NCBI RefSeq assembly: GCF_009688965.1
Contig: NZ_AP021875.1
Coordinates: 1,550,001 to 1,614,000 of the forward strand
Source of the DNA: Desulfosarcina widdelii
GTDB taxonomy: Bacteria > Desulfobacterota > Desulfobacteria > Desulfobacterales > Desulfosarcinaceae
DNA length: 64,000 nt
Direction of reading: 5' to 3'
Part shown: piece by piece, positions 25,947 to 35,416 of the stretch
Position numbering within the stretch: position 1 is the first letter of the stretch
Layout: every line of letters starts with the position of its first letter
Notes under the pieces: generated by a model
Told to the model about the DNA's origin: nothing
The model's input: the letters and a program-made list of their open reading frames with translations, nothing else
The model's database searches: none
Translations under genes and position numbers: made by a program

Positions 25947-26795
25947 ATGAATGAAAAAGCCGGCCTGCCGATCATTCCCGATTCGCGTGAAGACGATCTT
26001 CATCCCCCTCAAGCGCCCTTAGACAGCCAGTTGAATCTTTTCATGGCCGGCAATCAGTTCATGGTCATGGAAGCATTGATCACAGCTTTCAAGCAGCAAC
26101 ATCCTCACATCCAACGCATCTATTACCAGACCCTGCCGCCGGGCCTGCAATTGAAACAGATTATGGCCGGGGGAGCCACTTTTCGGGGGCAACGCATCGA
26201 TGCATCGGCGGACATCTACACCTCGGTCAGTGAGAGCGCCATGGAACAACTGGCTTGGGCCGGTAAAATTGAGCCGGGCAGCCACCGCCTTTACCTGCAC
26301 AACCGCCTGGTGCTGCTGGTCCCATCCGGCAATCCTGCAGCCATCGCCACGGTTGCCGACCTGGCCAAGGAAAATATTCGCATTTCGCAGCCCGATCCCC
26401 TGAACGAGGACATCGCCTTTCCGATCATGGAGATGTACCGGGATGCCGGCGGGGATGCCCTTGTTCGGCGGATCATGGATGAAAAACGCGCCCTGGGAAC
26501 GACCATCATGACCGTGGTCCATCATCGCGAAACGCCCCTGCGGCTGGGAAAAAGGACTGTCGACGTCGGTCCGGTCTGGGCCACGGAAGCGGCTTACGCC
26601 CTGGACCGGAAACTGCCCGTCGAGATGGTCGATCCCGGTCCGCGCCTTGATCAGCGCCAACACATCAATTACTATATATGCAAGCTGACCCGATCACCCA
26701 ATCCGGAAAATGCGGAGACGTTCCTCCAATTCATGGCGACCCGCCGCGCCCGCACCATTTACGAGCAATACGGGTTTATCGCTCCAAGCGGATGA
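25947..26795 (+). CDS. Solute-binding-protein-like (ModA-type) protein without signal peptide
   Basis: A 282-residue protein with a type-II periplasmic-binding fold pattern: LNLFMAGNQFMVMEALITAF, DIYTSVSESAMEQLAWAGKI, LVLLVPSGNPA, and a C-terminal AETFLQFMATRRARTIYEQY typical of ModA-like proteins. The N-terminus (MNEKAGLPIIPDSREDD) is hydrophilic, so it should stay in the cytoplasm. No permease or ATPase genes are nearby. It might sense an oxyanion or small ligand. The PLP enzyme gene follows after 45 bases. Confidence 0.65.
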   Translation: MNEKAGLPIIPDSREDDLHPPQAPLDSQLNLFMAGNQFMVMEALITAFKQQHPHIQRIYYQTLPPGLQLKQIMAGGATFRGQRIDASADIYTSVSESAMEQLAWAGKIEPGSHRLYLHNRLVLLVPSGNPAAIATVADLAKENIRISQPDPLNEDIAFPIMEMYRDAGGDALVRRIMDEKRALGTTIMTVVHHRETPLRLGKRTVDVGPVWATEAAYALDRKLPVEMVDPGPRLDQRQHINYYICKLTRSPNPENAETFLQFMATRRARTIYEQYGFIAPSG

Positions 26796-26840
26796 ATCGA
26801 TCCGTTTTTCAGGACATCCGATAAAAAAAGGAGGTGCAGC

Positions 26841-28061
26841 ATGATGGATTTCAATCCAGAGCAATCCTTGTGCGAAACCCGCAGGGAGTTCGGCGAGCAC
26901 GGCGGTGTGACGCCTTCGATTTCCCGGTCGTCGACCTTTACCGTCCTCGACCCCGAAACCATGCCGGAAATTTTCGGCGGCATCCGGGGGCCGGAAAAAG
27001 GCGGCTGTTTTCTCTACAGCCGGCATTTCAATCCCACGGTGGACATTCTGGCCCGCTACCTCTCGGCCATGGAAGGCAGCGAGTTTGCCGTGTGTACCGG
27101 CAGCGGCATGTCGGCCATCTCCTGTACCCTGCTCCAACTGTGCAAAAGCGGCGACCACATCGTCTCCAGCGATACCGTCTACGGCGGCACCCACGCACTG
27201 TTGAACGACCTGCTGCCGCAGTTCGGCATTACCACCACTTTTGTGGACCCCACCGACCCGGTGGCTTTTAAGCAGGCGATCACTCCGCAAACCCGGGTAC
27301 TGTATACGGAAACGGTGGCCAACCCGACCTTGAAGATCGCTGACATTCCGGCCCTGGCGAAAATCGCCAAATCGAACGATCTGTCGTTGGTCGTCGACAA
27401 CACCTTCACACCCATGGTGGTCTCGCCGCTGCAACTGGGGGCCGATGTGGTGGTTTATTCCATGACCAAATACATCAACGGTGCCAGCGACCTGATTGCC
27501 GGCGCGATCTGCACCTCCAAAGCCATGGTCCACGACCTTATGGATCTGCATACGGGCAGGGTCATGCTGCTGGGACCGACCATGGATCCACGCATGGCCT
27601 ACGACATCGTCCAGCGTCTGCCCCATCTGGCCCTTCGCATGCGCGAACACTCCCGACGGGCGCTGGCTATTTGCCAACGTCTGGAGCAGTTGGGGGCGGT
27701 CGTCACCTACCCGGGTCTGAAATCCTTTGGACAACACGATCTGGCCACCGCTTTGTTTAACAAAGGCTATGGCTATGGCGGCATGTTCACCATCGACTGC
27801 AAAAGTCGAGAACGGGCCGACGCCCTCCTCGATCAACTTCAGAACAAGGAGGATTTCGGATACATTGCCGTCTCTCTTGGGTATTTCGACACGCTGATGT
27901 CCTGCTCCGGCGTGAGCACCTCTTCGGAAATCAGCTCGGAGGATCAGAAAAAAATGGGGCTTTCGCCGGGCCTGGTTCGCCTGTCCATGGGCTATACGGG
28001 CAGCCTGGAAAAACGCATTGAGCAGATGGAGCGGGCGGCAAGGGGCGTGGGACTGGTATAA
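26841..28061 (+). CDS. Cys/Met-metabolism PLP-dependent enzyme
   Basis: A 406-residue fold-type I enzyme of the cystathionine gamma-synthase / gamma-lyase family. Visible: YSRHFNPTVDILARYLSAME, the cofactor region CTGSGMSAISCTLLQL, SDTVYGGTHALL, and the PLP lysine in YSMTKYINGASD. The position occupied by Cys in methionine gamma-lyase is Gly here (VYGGT), so beta- or gamma-elimination of another substrate, or synthase activity, is equally possible. AAGGAGG precedes the ATG. Adjacent genes encode a ModA-like and a PNPOx-like protein. Confidence 0.88.
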   Translation: MMDFNPEQSLCETRREFGEHGGVTPSISRSSTFTVLDPETMPEIFGGIRGPEKGGCFLYSRHFNPTVDILARYLSAMEGSEFAVCTGSGMSAISCTLLQLCKSGDHIVSSDTVYGGTHALLNDLLPQFGITTTFVDPTDPVAFKQAITPQTRVLYTETVANPTLKIADIPALAKIAKSNDLSLVVDNTFTPMVVSPLQLGADVVVYSMTKYINGASDLIAGAICTSKAMVHDLMDLHTGRVMLLGPTMDPRMAYDIVQRLPHLALRMREHSRRALAICQRLEQLGAVVTYPGLKSFGQHDLATALFNKGYGYGGMFTIDCKSRERADALLDQLQNKEDFGYIAVSLGYFDTLMSCSGVSTSSEISSEDQKKMGLSPGLVRLSMGYTGSLEKRIEQMERAARGVGLV

Positions 28062-28093
28062 AATTGGAAGGAGCGTTTGCCGCAGAAAAAACG

Positions 28094-28585
28094 ATGCCGC
28101 CCGAAGATCCGCAAAAAGATGCCCTGGACCTGATTCGAAGCGAATCCGTTCTGACCCTGGCCACCTGCGACGATACCGGCCCATGGTCCGCACCGGTCTA
28201 TTTCGTTTGCCTGGGCGGCGGTTTTTATTTCTTTTCTTCGTACCAAAGCCGCCATATCCAGCAAGCCATACGATCCGGCAAGGCATCCGCCTCCCTGTTC
28301 TGTCGGGCCGATTCCTGGCAGGCGATCCGGGGCATTCAGATGGAGGGGAGGATGGATCGGATCGGCGATCCGGCCCTGTCGCTGAAAGTGATTTCCGCCT
28401 ATTTGAAGCGCTTTCCCTTTACACGGGATTTTTTTCCAGCTATTCGGAAACCGGACCCGAAAACTTTTTTCGACCGCTTCAAGGTGAAACTTTTTGCCTT
28501 CATGCCCACGGAGGTGTATTACGTGGACAACCGCTACGGGTTCGGTAACCGCCAAAAAATCGCATGGAAAACGCAGGCGCCATAA
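28094..28585 (+). CDS. Pyridoxamine-phosphate-oxidase-like FMN-binding protein
   Basis: About 163 residues with the split-barrel flavin-binding pattern: LDLIRSESVLTLATCDDTGP, APVYFVCLGGGFYFFSS, GIQMEGRMDRIGDP. Such proteins bind FMN, heme or F420; the substrate is not evident. The start is uncertain: ATG 28094 has a poor ribosome-binding site, while a TTG at 28064 is possible. It lies directly behind the PLP enzyme gene and is probably co-transcribed. Confidence 0.75.
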   Translation: MPPEDPQKDALDLIRSESVLTLATCDDTGPWSAPVYFVCLGGGFYFFSSYQSRHIQQAIRSGKASASLFCRADSWQAIRGIQMEGRMDRIGDPALSLKVISAYLKRFPFTRDFFPAIRKPDPKTFFDRFKVKLFAFMPTEVYYVDNRYGFGNRQKIAWKTQAP

Positions 28586-28686
28586 TTGAACACGAGAAAT
28601 GGATGAGAAAAAGCGTGTAAGAAACGGTCTCTGCGATGCAACATCAACCGGATTGAGCAAAATGCTCAAGGAGAAAGGAGTCGGAA

Positions 28687-29037
28687 ATGTCCAATTTTCT
28701 GTTCGTGCTGAGCAAGGATGACAACGAAGCCCTGACCCGCTGCTGTCAATTTGCCAAAATCGCCCATTCCAAGGGGCACCATGTGGACATGTTCTTCATT
28801 GACGGGGGGGTCGCCTGGGCCAACAAGAAGCGCGACTTCGACACGAAAACCGTCACCGGAGACTGCCCCAACGACTACTTACCTTACATCGTGGAAAACG
28901 AAATCAAAATCGGTATCTGCACGCCATGCGCGAAAAACCGGAATATGGACGAAGCCAAATTCTTCTCCAACATGCAGTTGGACGGCGGCCCGCATCTGAT
29001 CGATATGGCGACGGAGGCCAAGGTCTTCAACTTCTAG
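28687..29037 (+). CDS. DsrE-family sulfur-relay-like protein
   Basis: A 116-residue protein of the DsrE/DsrF-like fold: FLFVLSKDDNEALTRCCQFA at the N-terminus and a conserved-looking ICTPCAKNR loop at residues 77-85. In the family a cysteine in this loop accepts persulfide sulfur. AAAGGAG precedes the ATG. It stands alone, about 100 bases downstream of the PNPOx-like gene. It fits a sulfur-metabolising anaerobe. Confidence 0.82.
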   Translation: MSNFLFVLSKDDNEALTRCCQFAKIAHSKGHHVDMFFIDGGVAWANKKRDFDTKTVTGDCPNDYLPYIVENEIKIGICTPCAKNRNMDEAKFFSNMQLDGGPHLIDMATEAKVFNF

Positions 29038-29134
29038 ATAGTGCCCATCGTAATAAGAAATGCCGCCCTCCCTTGCGCGGATGACGGCAAAACGTTTCTA
29101 TCGAATCGGCAATTCTCATCAACGCGTCGGCCAA

Positions 29135-29168
29135 CCTGCCCGAATCAATCTTCACCTATTCGGGCAGG
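29135..29168. repeat. Perfect 11-bp inverted repeat at the end of the first pilus cluster
   Basis: CCTGCCCGAAT (29135-29145) and ATTCGGGCAGG (29158-29168) surround a 12-base loop. It overlaps the last codons of the minus-strand small exported protein. It has no T-run on either side. It may protect the 3' end of the long pilus mRNA or separate the convergent dsrE-like gene. Confidence 0.6.
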
Positions 29169-29518
29169 TATGGGTCCTTGTCCTGCTTTCTTCTCAGCGT
29201 TTCGAGTACCGTTATCTTACGTGCCACCGACGTCCCCGACTCCGTTGTCTCATAGGCAACCTCGGCCCGGCATGGCAGACGGATATATCGAAGATCCGAA
29301 ACATTCCCTTCCGTATCCACTAAAACCGTCTTCTCGGTAAGGAGAATAATCCCGGCATCGCTCGTGAAATTGTCCTCGGTCGTCTCGGTGATCACCATGG
29401 TTGCCGTCTTTGCCATGGCCTCACCAATATTCATAGCCTGAAAGACAAAGAGAAAAACAAAGATGAGCAGCCATGGCCCGGCTTTCGATCGGATCTGGCT
29501 CCTTTTATCGTGTCCCAT
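29156..29518 (-). CDS. Small exported protein at the end of the first PilY1 cluster
   Basis: A 120-residue protein starting at ATG 29518 after AAGGAG. The N-terminus is basic, then a hydrophobic helix (GPWLLIFVFLFVFQAMNIGE) ends in AMA, so it is secreted or anchored. The mature part (TATMVITETTEDNFTSDAGIILLTEKT...) looks beta-rich and ends LRRKQDKDPYLPE. No family was recognised. It lies 61 bases after pilY1 on the same strand; the second PilY1 cluster ends with an analogous small exported protein at 42964. Confidence 0.7.
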   Translation of the reverse strand: MGHDKRSQIRSKAGPWLLIFVFLFVFQAMNIGEAMAKTATMVITETTEDNFTSDAGIILLTEKTVLVDTEGNVSDLRYIRLPCRAEVAYETTESGTSVARKITVLETLRRKQDKDPYLPE

Positions 29519-29579
29519 GGAATACTCCTTTTTAAATGGTTTCATCGCAATCGCGTGTTCTATCGGTCGAATGCCCTGT

Positions 29580-32500
29580 TTACGGATTGAGGATCCAGTT
29601 GGTCAGTGCACTTTTCAGGGGCAACGCCGTATCAATGTCGATATCGGCGATTTCACCGGTGCTGAGCTGTAAAAACGCCCTAGCCCCTGTGGTGCCGCCT
29701 TGCCGGCCGACATGGATACCGACAGCCGGAGGCGGCGCGCCGATGCTGGCGGTACTGAGCTTGACATTGACCTTCTCGTAGTCTTTCGAACCGTAAGTGA
29801 TGGTCGAACCGTCCCATTCAAAGACATGCTTGGTGTATCCCGTGCCGGTTTCATAATACAGCCCGTAGAAGCTGGTCGTTCCGCCAAAACCGCAGACATC
29901 GCCATTGGGCGTGAATGTAGGGGTCAGCACGATGCCTCCCAGAACCGAACTTTTAGAAACCACCCGTTCCGAGGGTCCGGCGGACACCTCCAGTTCCCGG
30001 ATCCACCCGTCCATGGCACCGGCATCGTCGACCACGTTGCTGAAGCCGGCGCTGGACAGGTTGCCGCCATAGGGACCACCAGTGCTTTCGATAAAGGCGT
30101 ACCCGGCGGTGGTTACGGCGATGTCACTGGCATCGAACAGGTTGTTGCTGGTCAGGGTCTTGGACGAGGCGAAATTATGGTAATAGGTACCATTGTAATC
30201 TTCATTGTAGAAGGGATCCTTGATTCCGAGCATGTATTCCTGGTTCTGGGTCGTTTTGTCCGCCTCCCTCAAATAGCGGCCGGTGCCGACGTAGACCCAT
30301 CCATTTTCATCCGAATCCACACTGAGCGCCGTAGGGGCCGTAAACGGGGCCGTGGCCTCGTAGAGCACCGTTGGCGAAAGCCATAGAGTGGGGTCGTCCT
30401 CATACACGGGATCGGGATTGCTCAGGGTGGTATTCCAGTCGCACGGGTCGCAGTAGACGGGGATTTTATAGATTTTCCCTTCGAATTGTTTGGGGCTGAT
30501 ACAATCGGCGCTCTGGCAATAGGTCTCCCCAATGTAGATAGCATCGACATTGTAGTTCAGGTTTTTGTCCAAGGATGTGGGCGAACTCATGAAGGCAAAG
30601 TCCTCGCCCAGTTCGAACAGCCAGTCATCGCTTCCATTGGTATAGGGCGCCCCGGTTTTCAGATCGACAACGAATATTTTTCCGGTTTCCGTGCTGGTTC
30701 CGTCATATGTCGTGGGGCCGGAGCCGAACACGGCGAACCACTCTTCCCCCACTTTGACGATGGCGGGGCTGGACTGGCTCAAATTGAGTCCGGAATAGCT
30801 TCTCTCCCAAATGAGGACGGGGTTGCGGGGCTCGGTGATGTCCATACAGATATAGGTCGGATCGAAGTATCGGGGCGAGTCGCTGGCATCGACGGTCCCG
30901 TCTCCGCTTGTATCGAATTCGTTGGTCCAGATGCGTTTGCCGCCCAGATTCAGGCCTACGATGATAAACGTGCCCCAATTGGGGTCCGTGTCAGCATCGG
31001 TGTAGTGGGTATTATCCGGCAGGATCTTGGCATCGAATACCTTGGGCTTCATATCCACATAGTACACATGGGTGTAATCGGGATCGGCCAGAAATTTCAG
31101 GTGCGGCAGCAGGGTCTGGGGAATGTAGGCCCACAGCTCCGACCCCAGCGACATGTCGACGGTTAGGTTGACCGTACCGGTGGCGTCGGCAACCGAAACC
31201 GTCATGTCGGCCGGATCGGTGTACTGCCCATTTGCACTGTTATATGTACCGGATGTAAAGGCGTGCAGCATACCGTCGTTGGCCCCGACATAGACCACGG
31301 TTTCCCTGCTTTTAACGGCATTGTAATAATTCTGATAGGATTGATCGGAGTAGATGATGTGGTAATTGTCCGTGGGTTTGGAAACGCTGACCGGTGTGGA
31401 GTGGACGATATCGCCCAGTTTCCAGACATGGTCGCTGCCGTCGATCTCGTTGGTGGTCCGGTTGCGCATGGTCGGATTGTGATAACCGTCGAAAAAGTCC
31501 ACCCCGCGGATGTAATCGATCAGATTGTCCACCCGGCTGGCATGGTCCGCTCCCAGATAATCGAAGCCGTCGGCGCTGGAACCGTTGATCACCCCGAGGT
31601 AAGGCGTTAACGCCGACACATTGTTCTTGGAAAAGGAGATCACTTCGTCCGATGAATCGAAGGCATCGTAGGCGGTCTCGTCCACGACGCCATCCGAATC
31701 GTCATCGATGTAAGTAAAAATTTTGCGTTCCTCGGGTTCTGCCAGGGCCAGCAGACGGCCGGCTTCGAACAAGGGGCTGATCGCATCCAGGGGCACCTCT
31801 TCGTAGCAGGATGCGGCTGCGATGCCGTTGGCCGTGCAGTAGTCGTCCGGTGTACCCGAATAGTCGCAATAGTACGGGTCATCATGATTGGGATGGGCCT
31901 TGTAGCGACGGATCTTGGTGTTGGAGGTGGCATCATCGAAGACGTACTCGATAATCGGATCGATGTCGTTCCCTTCTATATCCAGTGTCTGGTTTCCGTT
32001 GGCGTCCTCGCGCAGGTTGCCGCAAGCGTCCACCCACAAGGACTGCAGGTAGCCGCTCCAAGTCACCTTGACCGGGTTGGAATTGTTGTCGATAGTGGTG
32101 GAAAAGGAAGGACGAAAATAGGCCTGCACCAGGTTGCCCTCGCCTTCGCTGTTGGTGGCCAGCACCGATGCCGCGGTACCGGAGGCCGAGCGCTCGAGAA
32201 TGTCTCGTATGGCCTTTCCCAGGGCGGCTTGAAGCTTGGCGCCGTCCGAGGCCTCGAAATATGTGTCAGGCAGGCCGTCGCTGTCTTCGTCCCACTCCAG
32301 GCGATTTTCTGGACTATCCGTCACCAGGCCGCTGGGCAGGCCGTCGCCGTCGCGGTCGATGAAACCGCCGTTCTTGGCCGCCTGCTTGAGCAGTTCGCGT
32401 GCATTGTCTTCCTGCCCGAAAGCATAAACTGTGTACAAAACGATGCTCTGATCGTCCTGGATGTCCGTGCGGATGTCGTGGGTGCGGGCCCACAGGGCCA

Positions 32501-34310
32501 CGTCCTTGAGGTAGTCGGTGCCCGCCGAGCTGTATTCACAGCCGCCGTAAGGATATGACTCGCTGCAAGTCGTTGTATTGGCAGTGGATGTGAGGAAGTC
32601 GTTTGTGGCCGCGTTGCCGCTTTGGCTGGCATCGGCATAGTCCTTGACATCGGACGGCAGGATGCCATCCATGGTGGAGGCCCCGTCGGTGATCAGCAAC
32701 ACGAAATTCTTGGCGCAGTAGGCCGATCCATCAAAAGGATCGTTGAGTGTGGTCCCCGCGTTGTTGGAGTAGTTCAGGGTGCCGTCGATGGCCTCCTGCT
32801 TGAAGTATTTCACCGCCGTGTAAACCGTTTCGGCCAGGGGCGTCCACGTATCGGCCGCCGTATTCTGGAAGTCGTTGAGAAAGTTTTCGGAAACACCATC
32901 AGCCATGGGATTTGAAATCACGCCGCCGTTGCCGTTGTTTACGGTGTCCGCTCCGTTGTTGTTGAACCACAGGTTGCCCCAGCGGGCCGCATCTCCGTAG
33001 CGCTGCAGTACGCCAACGGTAGTTAAACCGTTGCCGTCCAGGTCGGCAAAGTCGTTGGGTTCCTCGGTGGCGATCTTCTCCACGACGATAGAGTATGTTC
33101 CCTGACTGACGCCTGAGCCGTTGTAGACGGTAAAATTTCCTCCGTCCACATCATACGTATAGTTGCCGCTGGTGAAAGGGGTGATTTCCGTGGTCCCGCT
33201 GCCGTCATATTCTTTCTCATAGGCGCGGTTGGACGGCGAATTCTCACCGGTGAGTTTCTGGGTGCCGGTGGTGGTACGCGGATTGGCCAGCCCGCCCATC
33301 AGCACCTTGCGGCCCACGTCGATCCGGCGCATAGTGAGCCAGTTGAGGAAATTGCCACTCCAGGCGCCATTGGCATCCCGCGAAAAAATGCTGCTGGCAT
33401 ATGTGTAGTTCGACGTCGGATCGAAGTAGCCGTAGTATTGCTGGCAGCCGGAGAACTCCACGTGCAGGACCGGACCGTGGGTGTGATCGCCATTGTCGTA
33501 CGACCGGGCGTCGCGTCTGCCCGTGCCGGTGATTTTGAAGGCAATGGAAGACCCAGGCACCCATCCGGCTCGATCGACGATCTGCTGTATGAGGGCTTTG
33601 AGCTCCGGTGTCTGGTATTTGGTTCCCGCGGTCCAGTGGGGCACATCGTTCCAGGCAACCGACGCAGCGTAATCCCGGCTCACAATATTGTTGGCAGAGT
33701 TGTCGTAGATTACAGCGTCGTCCGTGTCTTCGACGGCGATAACAAAATCCGTATCTGCCGGCGGTGTACCGAAAGTGGTAGTCGTCCCGGTGGTAGTATC
33801 CGTTATCGTGTAAGAACTGTTTTCTATGGCCTCGAACTCGATGTAGGCTTTCGTAATGGTCGCATTTTTAGGAATGCCCACGGTGAACCGAAGCCCCACA
33901 ACTGAGGAGGTATAGCCCGTGTCGTAAACGAGAGGGTCACTGGAATAGGTAAGATTATGGTTGCCCAGGTCCAGATCGGAGTCGTAATAGTATGTCGCAT
34001 TTCCGGATCCAGAGTATTCTTCGGCATCGTCTTTGCTCTGCGATATTGGGACATCGATGTTGCCGCAGGCGTAATTGTCGCCGGTGACCAAGTTGCCGGC
34101 ACCCTGAAATTCTCCGTAGGCCGGGTAGTTCATGCTTCCCGAATTGTCCATGATGATCATGATATTGGGCGCCACCTCGCTGGACATGAACAGCGGATAG
34201 GAGGTGTAGTTGGCGATGGCCGGTTCGGCGGCATGGGCAATCGATACCCCCAGACCACTGGTGAGCAAAATTACGTAAATTAATAATTGATAGATCCGAT
34301 CCTTATTCAT
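29580..34310 (-). CDS. pilY1: PilY1-like type IV pilus tip protein with N-terminal insertion
   Basis: A 1576-residue exported protein. Signal peptide 1-28; VWA-type MIDAS DNSGS at 55-59. A beta-sandwich-like insert of roughly 190 residues (95-288; VGLRFTVGIPKNATITKAYI ... GPVLHVEF) follows, before the PilY1 segment FLNWLTMRRIDVGRKVLMGG. The C-terminal third is the PilY1 beta-propeller (KLGDIVHSTPVSV, VVYVGANDGMLHAF) with a calcium-type loop DTSGDGTVD. PilY1 proteins tip and prime type IV pili and can act as adhesins or mechanosensors. It begins at the pilX stop and is the last large gene of the minus-strand cluster. Confidence 0.9.
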   Translation of the reverse strand: MNKDRIYQLLIYVILLTSGLGVSIAHAAEPAIANYTSYPLFMSSEVAPNIMIIMDNSGSMNYPAYGEFQGAGNLVTGDNYACGNIDVPISQSKDDAEEYSGSGNATYYYDSDLDLGNHNLTYSSDPLVYDTGYTSSVVGLRFTVGIPKNATITKAYIEFEAIENSSYTITDTTTGTTTTFGTPPADTDFVIAVEDTDDAVIYDNSANNIVSRDYAASVAWNDVPHWTAGTKYQTPELKALIQQIVDRAGWVPGSSIAFKITGTGRRDARSYDNGDHTHGPVLHVEFSGCQQYYGYFDPTSNYTYASSIFSRDANGAWSGNFLNWLTMRRIDVGRKVLMGGLANPRTTTGTQKLTGENSPSNRAYEKEYDGSGTTEITPFTSGNYTYDVDGGNFTVYNGSGVSQGTYSIVVEKIATEEPNDFADLDGNGLTTVGVLQRYGDAARWGNLWFNNNGADTVNNGNGGVISNPMADGVSENFLNDFQNTAADTWTPLAETVYTAVKYFKQEAIDGTLNYSNNAGTTLNDPFDGSAYCAKNFVLLITDGASTMDGILPSDVKDYADASQSGNAATNDFLTSTANTTTCSESYPYGGCEYSSAGTDYLKDVALWARTHDIRTDIQDDQSIVLYTVYAFGQEDNARELLKQAAKNGGFIDRDGDGLPSGLVTDSPENRLEWDEDSDGLPDTYFEASDGAKLQAALGKAIRDILERSASGTAASVLATNSEGEGNLVQAYFRPSFSTTIDNNSNPVKVTWSGYLQSLWVDACGNLREDANGNQTLDIEGNDIDPIIEYVFDDATSNTKIRRYKAHPNHDDPYYCDYSGTPDDYCTANGIAAASCYEEVPLDAISPLFEAGRLLALAEPEERKIFTYIDDDSDGVVDETAYDAFDSSDEVISFSKNNVSALTPYLGVINGSSADGFDYLGADHASRVDNLIDYIRGVDFFDGYHNPTMRNRTTNEIDGSDHVWKLGDIVHSTPVSVSKPTDNYHIIYSDQSYQNYYNAVKSRETVVYVGANDGMLHAFTSGTYNSANGQYTDPADMTVSVADATGTVNLTVDMSLGSELWAYIPQTLLPHLKFLADPDYTHVYYVDMKPKVFDAKILPDNTHYTDADTDPNWGTFIIVGLNLGGKRIWTNEFDTSGDGTVDASDSPRYFDPTYICMDITEPRNPVLIWERSYSGLNLSQSSPAIVKVGEEWFAVFGSGPTTYDGTSTETGKIFVVDLKTGAPYTNGSDDWLFELGEDFAFMSSPTSLDKNLNYNVDAIYIGETYCQSADCISPKQFEGKIYKIPVYCDPCDWNTTLSNPDPVYEDDPTLWLSPTVLYEATAPFTAPTALSVDSDENGWVYVGTGRYLREADKTTQNQEYMLGIKDPFYNEDYNGTYYHNFASSKTLTSNNLFDASDIAVTTAGYAFIESTGGPYGGNLSSAGFSNVVDDAGAMDGWIRELEVSAGPSERVVSKSSVLGGIVLTPTFTPNGDVCGFGGTTSFYGLYYETGTGYTKHVFEWDGSTITYGSKDYEKVNVKLSTASIGAPPPAVGIHVGRQGGTTGARAFLQLSTGEIADIDIDTALPLKSALTNWILNP

Positions 34311-34900
34311 TATAAACCTCCCGGGAGTCCCAGCACCTTGCGATACTCGGCCCGAACATTGGCCACGCTCTGGCGGGGCCCGGGGCCGATGGAGTCCAGC
34401 GTATAGAATATGTTGACGCCGCCGGTGGAGCCGACACCGACACCCTCGGCACCGCTGGCGAATTCGACGCCGCCGCCGGCAACGAGCTGCTGGCGGGTGC
34501 GCCGGATGTCGACCTCGATGGTATCGTTGTAAACATTACTGGTCATGCTGATATCGGTGATTCCGTTGTCCCAGTTCGCGTATCCGAGGATCTGGTCATA
34601 GAGGGCGTTTTCGTCGGTGCTGTTTTCAAATGCGAATCCGAATAACCCCATCACCGTTGCATCCTGGGGAGTGCTTTCATTGATTGCCTTGGATACCAGT
34701 TTCGGGGTGACGTACACACCGCTGTCCGCATTGGTATAGGCGATCTTGTGAAACTGGTCGTTGGACGCAATCTGATATTCGATGACAGTGGTGTTCGAGG
34801 CCCAAATGCCCATGATCGTGAGGGTAATCAGGATCAGGACCGCCATAATGATCACCGAGCCGCTTTCGTCGGACAGTATTTTTCTGGCTGATTCGTACAT
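34310..34900 (-). CDS. pilX: PilX-like minor pilin assembly protein
   Basis: 196 residues. The N-terminus ESGSVIIMAVLILITLTIMG is a PilX-type class of transmembrane helix without a classical GFTLIE site. The rest is a soluble pilin-like domain. In the family it works with PilV, PilW and PilY1 to form the pilus-priming complex. It shares one base with the pilY1 start and lies ten bases after pilV. Confidence 0.8.
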   Translation of the reverse strand: MYESARKILSDESGSVIIMAVLILITLTIMGIWASNTTVIEYQIASNDQFHKIAYTNADSGVYVTPKLVSKAINESTPQDATVMGLFGFAFENSTDENALYDQILGYANWDNGITDISMTSNVYNDTIEVDIRRTRQQLVAGGGVEFASGAEGVGVGSTGGVNIFYTLDSIGPGPRQSVANVRAEYRKVLGLPGGL

Positions 34901-34910
34901 CGCCGTCTCC

Positions 34911-35393
34911 TTAAACGATCTTGGGAATGCGGTTCTGAAGGCTGATGGTTCGAGTTTCGCCTCCCAGTGTTTTGGTTACGGTAACGGTAATTATCTTGTA
35001 ATTGTAAATATCCGTTCCGATACTGGGTTGCAGGTCCACCTCGTTGACCGTCCAGGAGATCGACAGCGGCCCGTTTTCCCCGGCTTCGTCCACGGTACCA
35101 TTGTAGTTGTTGTCGATGCCGTCGACATCCTGGGCAGGGGCTGCCGAAGCGACGGCATCGTAGGCGGTTGTGCTCATCATTCCCTGAGGAAGCAGGGTCT
35201 CGACCCGATCCAGTGCCCATTCGGAGCTGTAGGTAACGCTCTGGGCCCTGCGGTTGCCTCTGGCGCTTTCGAGCTGCATCAGGCCCACGGCCATAAATCC
35301 GACGCTGAAAATGGCCAGGGCAATCAGCACCTCGATCAGGGTAAAGCCGCCATTGTCGTCATACAGATTCTTGAACATCCTTTTTTTTTTCAT
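34911..35393 (-). CDS. pilV: PilV-type prepilin
   Basis: A 160-residue minor pilin. Type IV prepilin signal GGFTLIEVLIALAIFSVGFM with Glu at +5, to be cut by PilD. The mid-region has an Asp/Asn-rich loop DVDGIDNNYNGTVDEAG resembling calcium-binding loops. AAGGAG precedes the ATG. It sits between pilW and pilX in the minus-strand cluster. Confidence 0.87.
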   Translation of the reverse strand: MKKKRMFKNLYDDNGGFTLIEVLIALAIFSVGFMAVGLMQLESARGNRRAQSVTYSSEWALDRVETLLPQGMMSTTAYDAVASAAPAQDVDGIDNNYNGTVDEAGENGPLSISWTVNEVDLQPSIGTDIYNYKIITVTVTKTLGGETRTISLQNRIPKIV

Positions 35394-35416
35394 GTGTTCT
35401 CCTTACCCGCCAATGC

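Noticed and set aside
26694..28286. 530-residue minus-strand frame opposite the PLP enzyme
   Set aside because: It is antisense to a gene with full family motifs; its composition (His/Gln/Arg/Gly-rich) is typical of GC-rich antisense frames.
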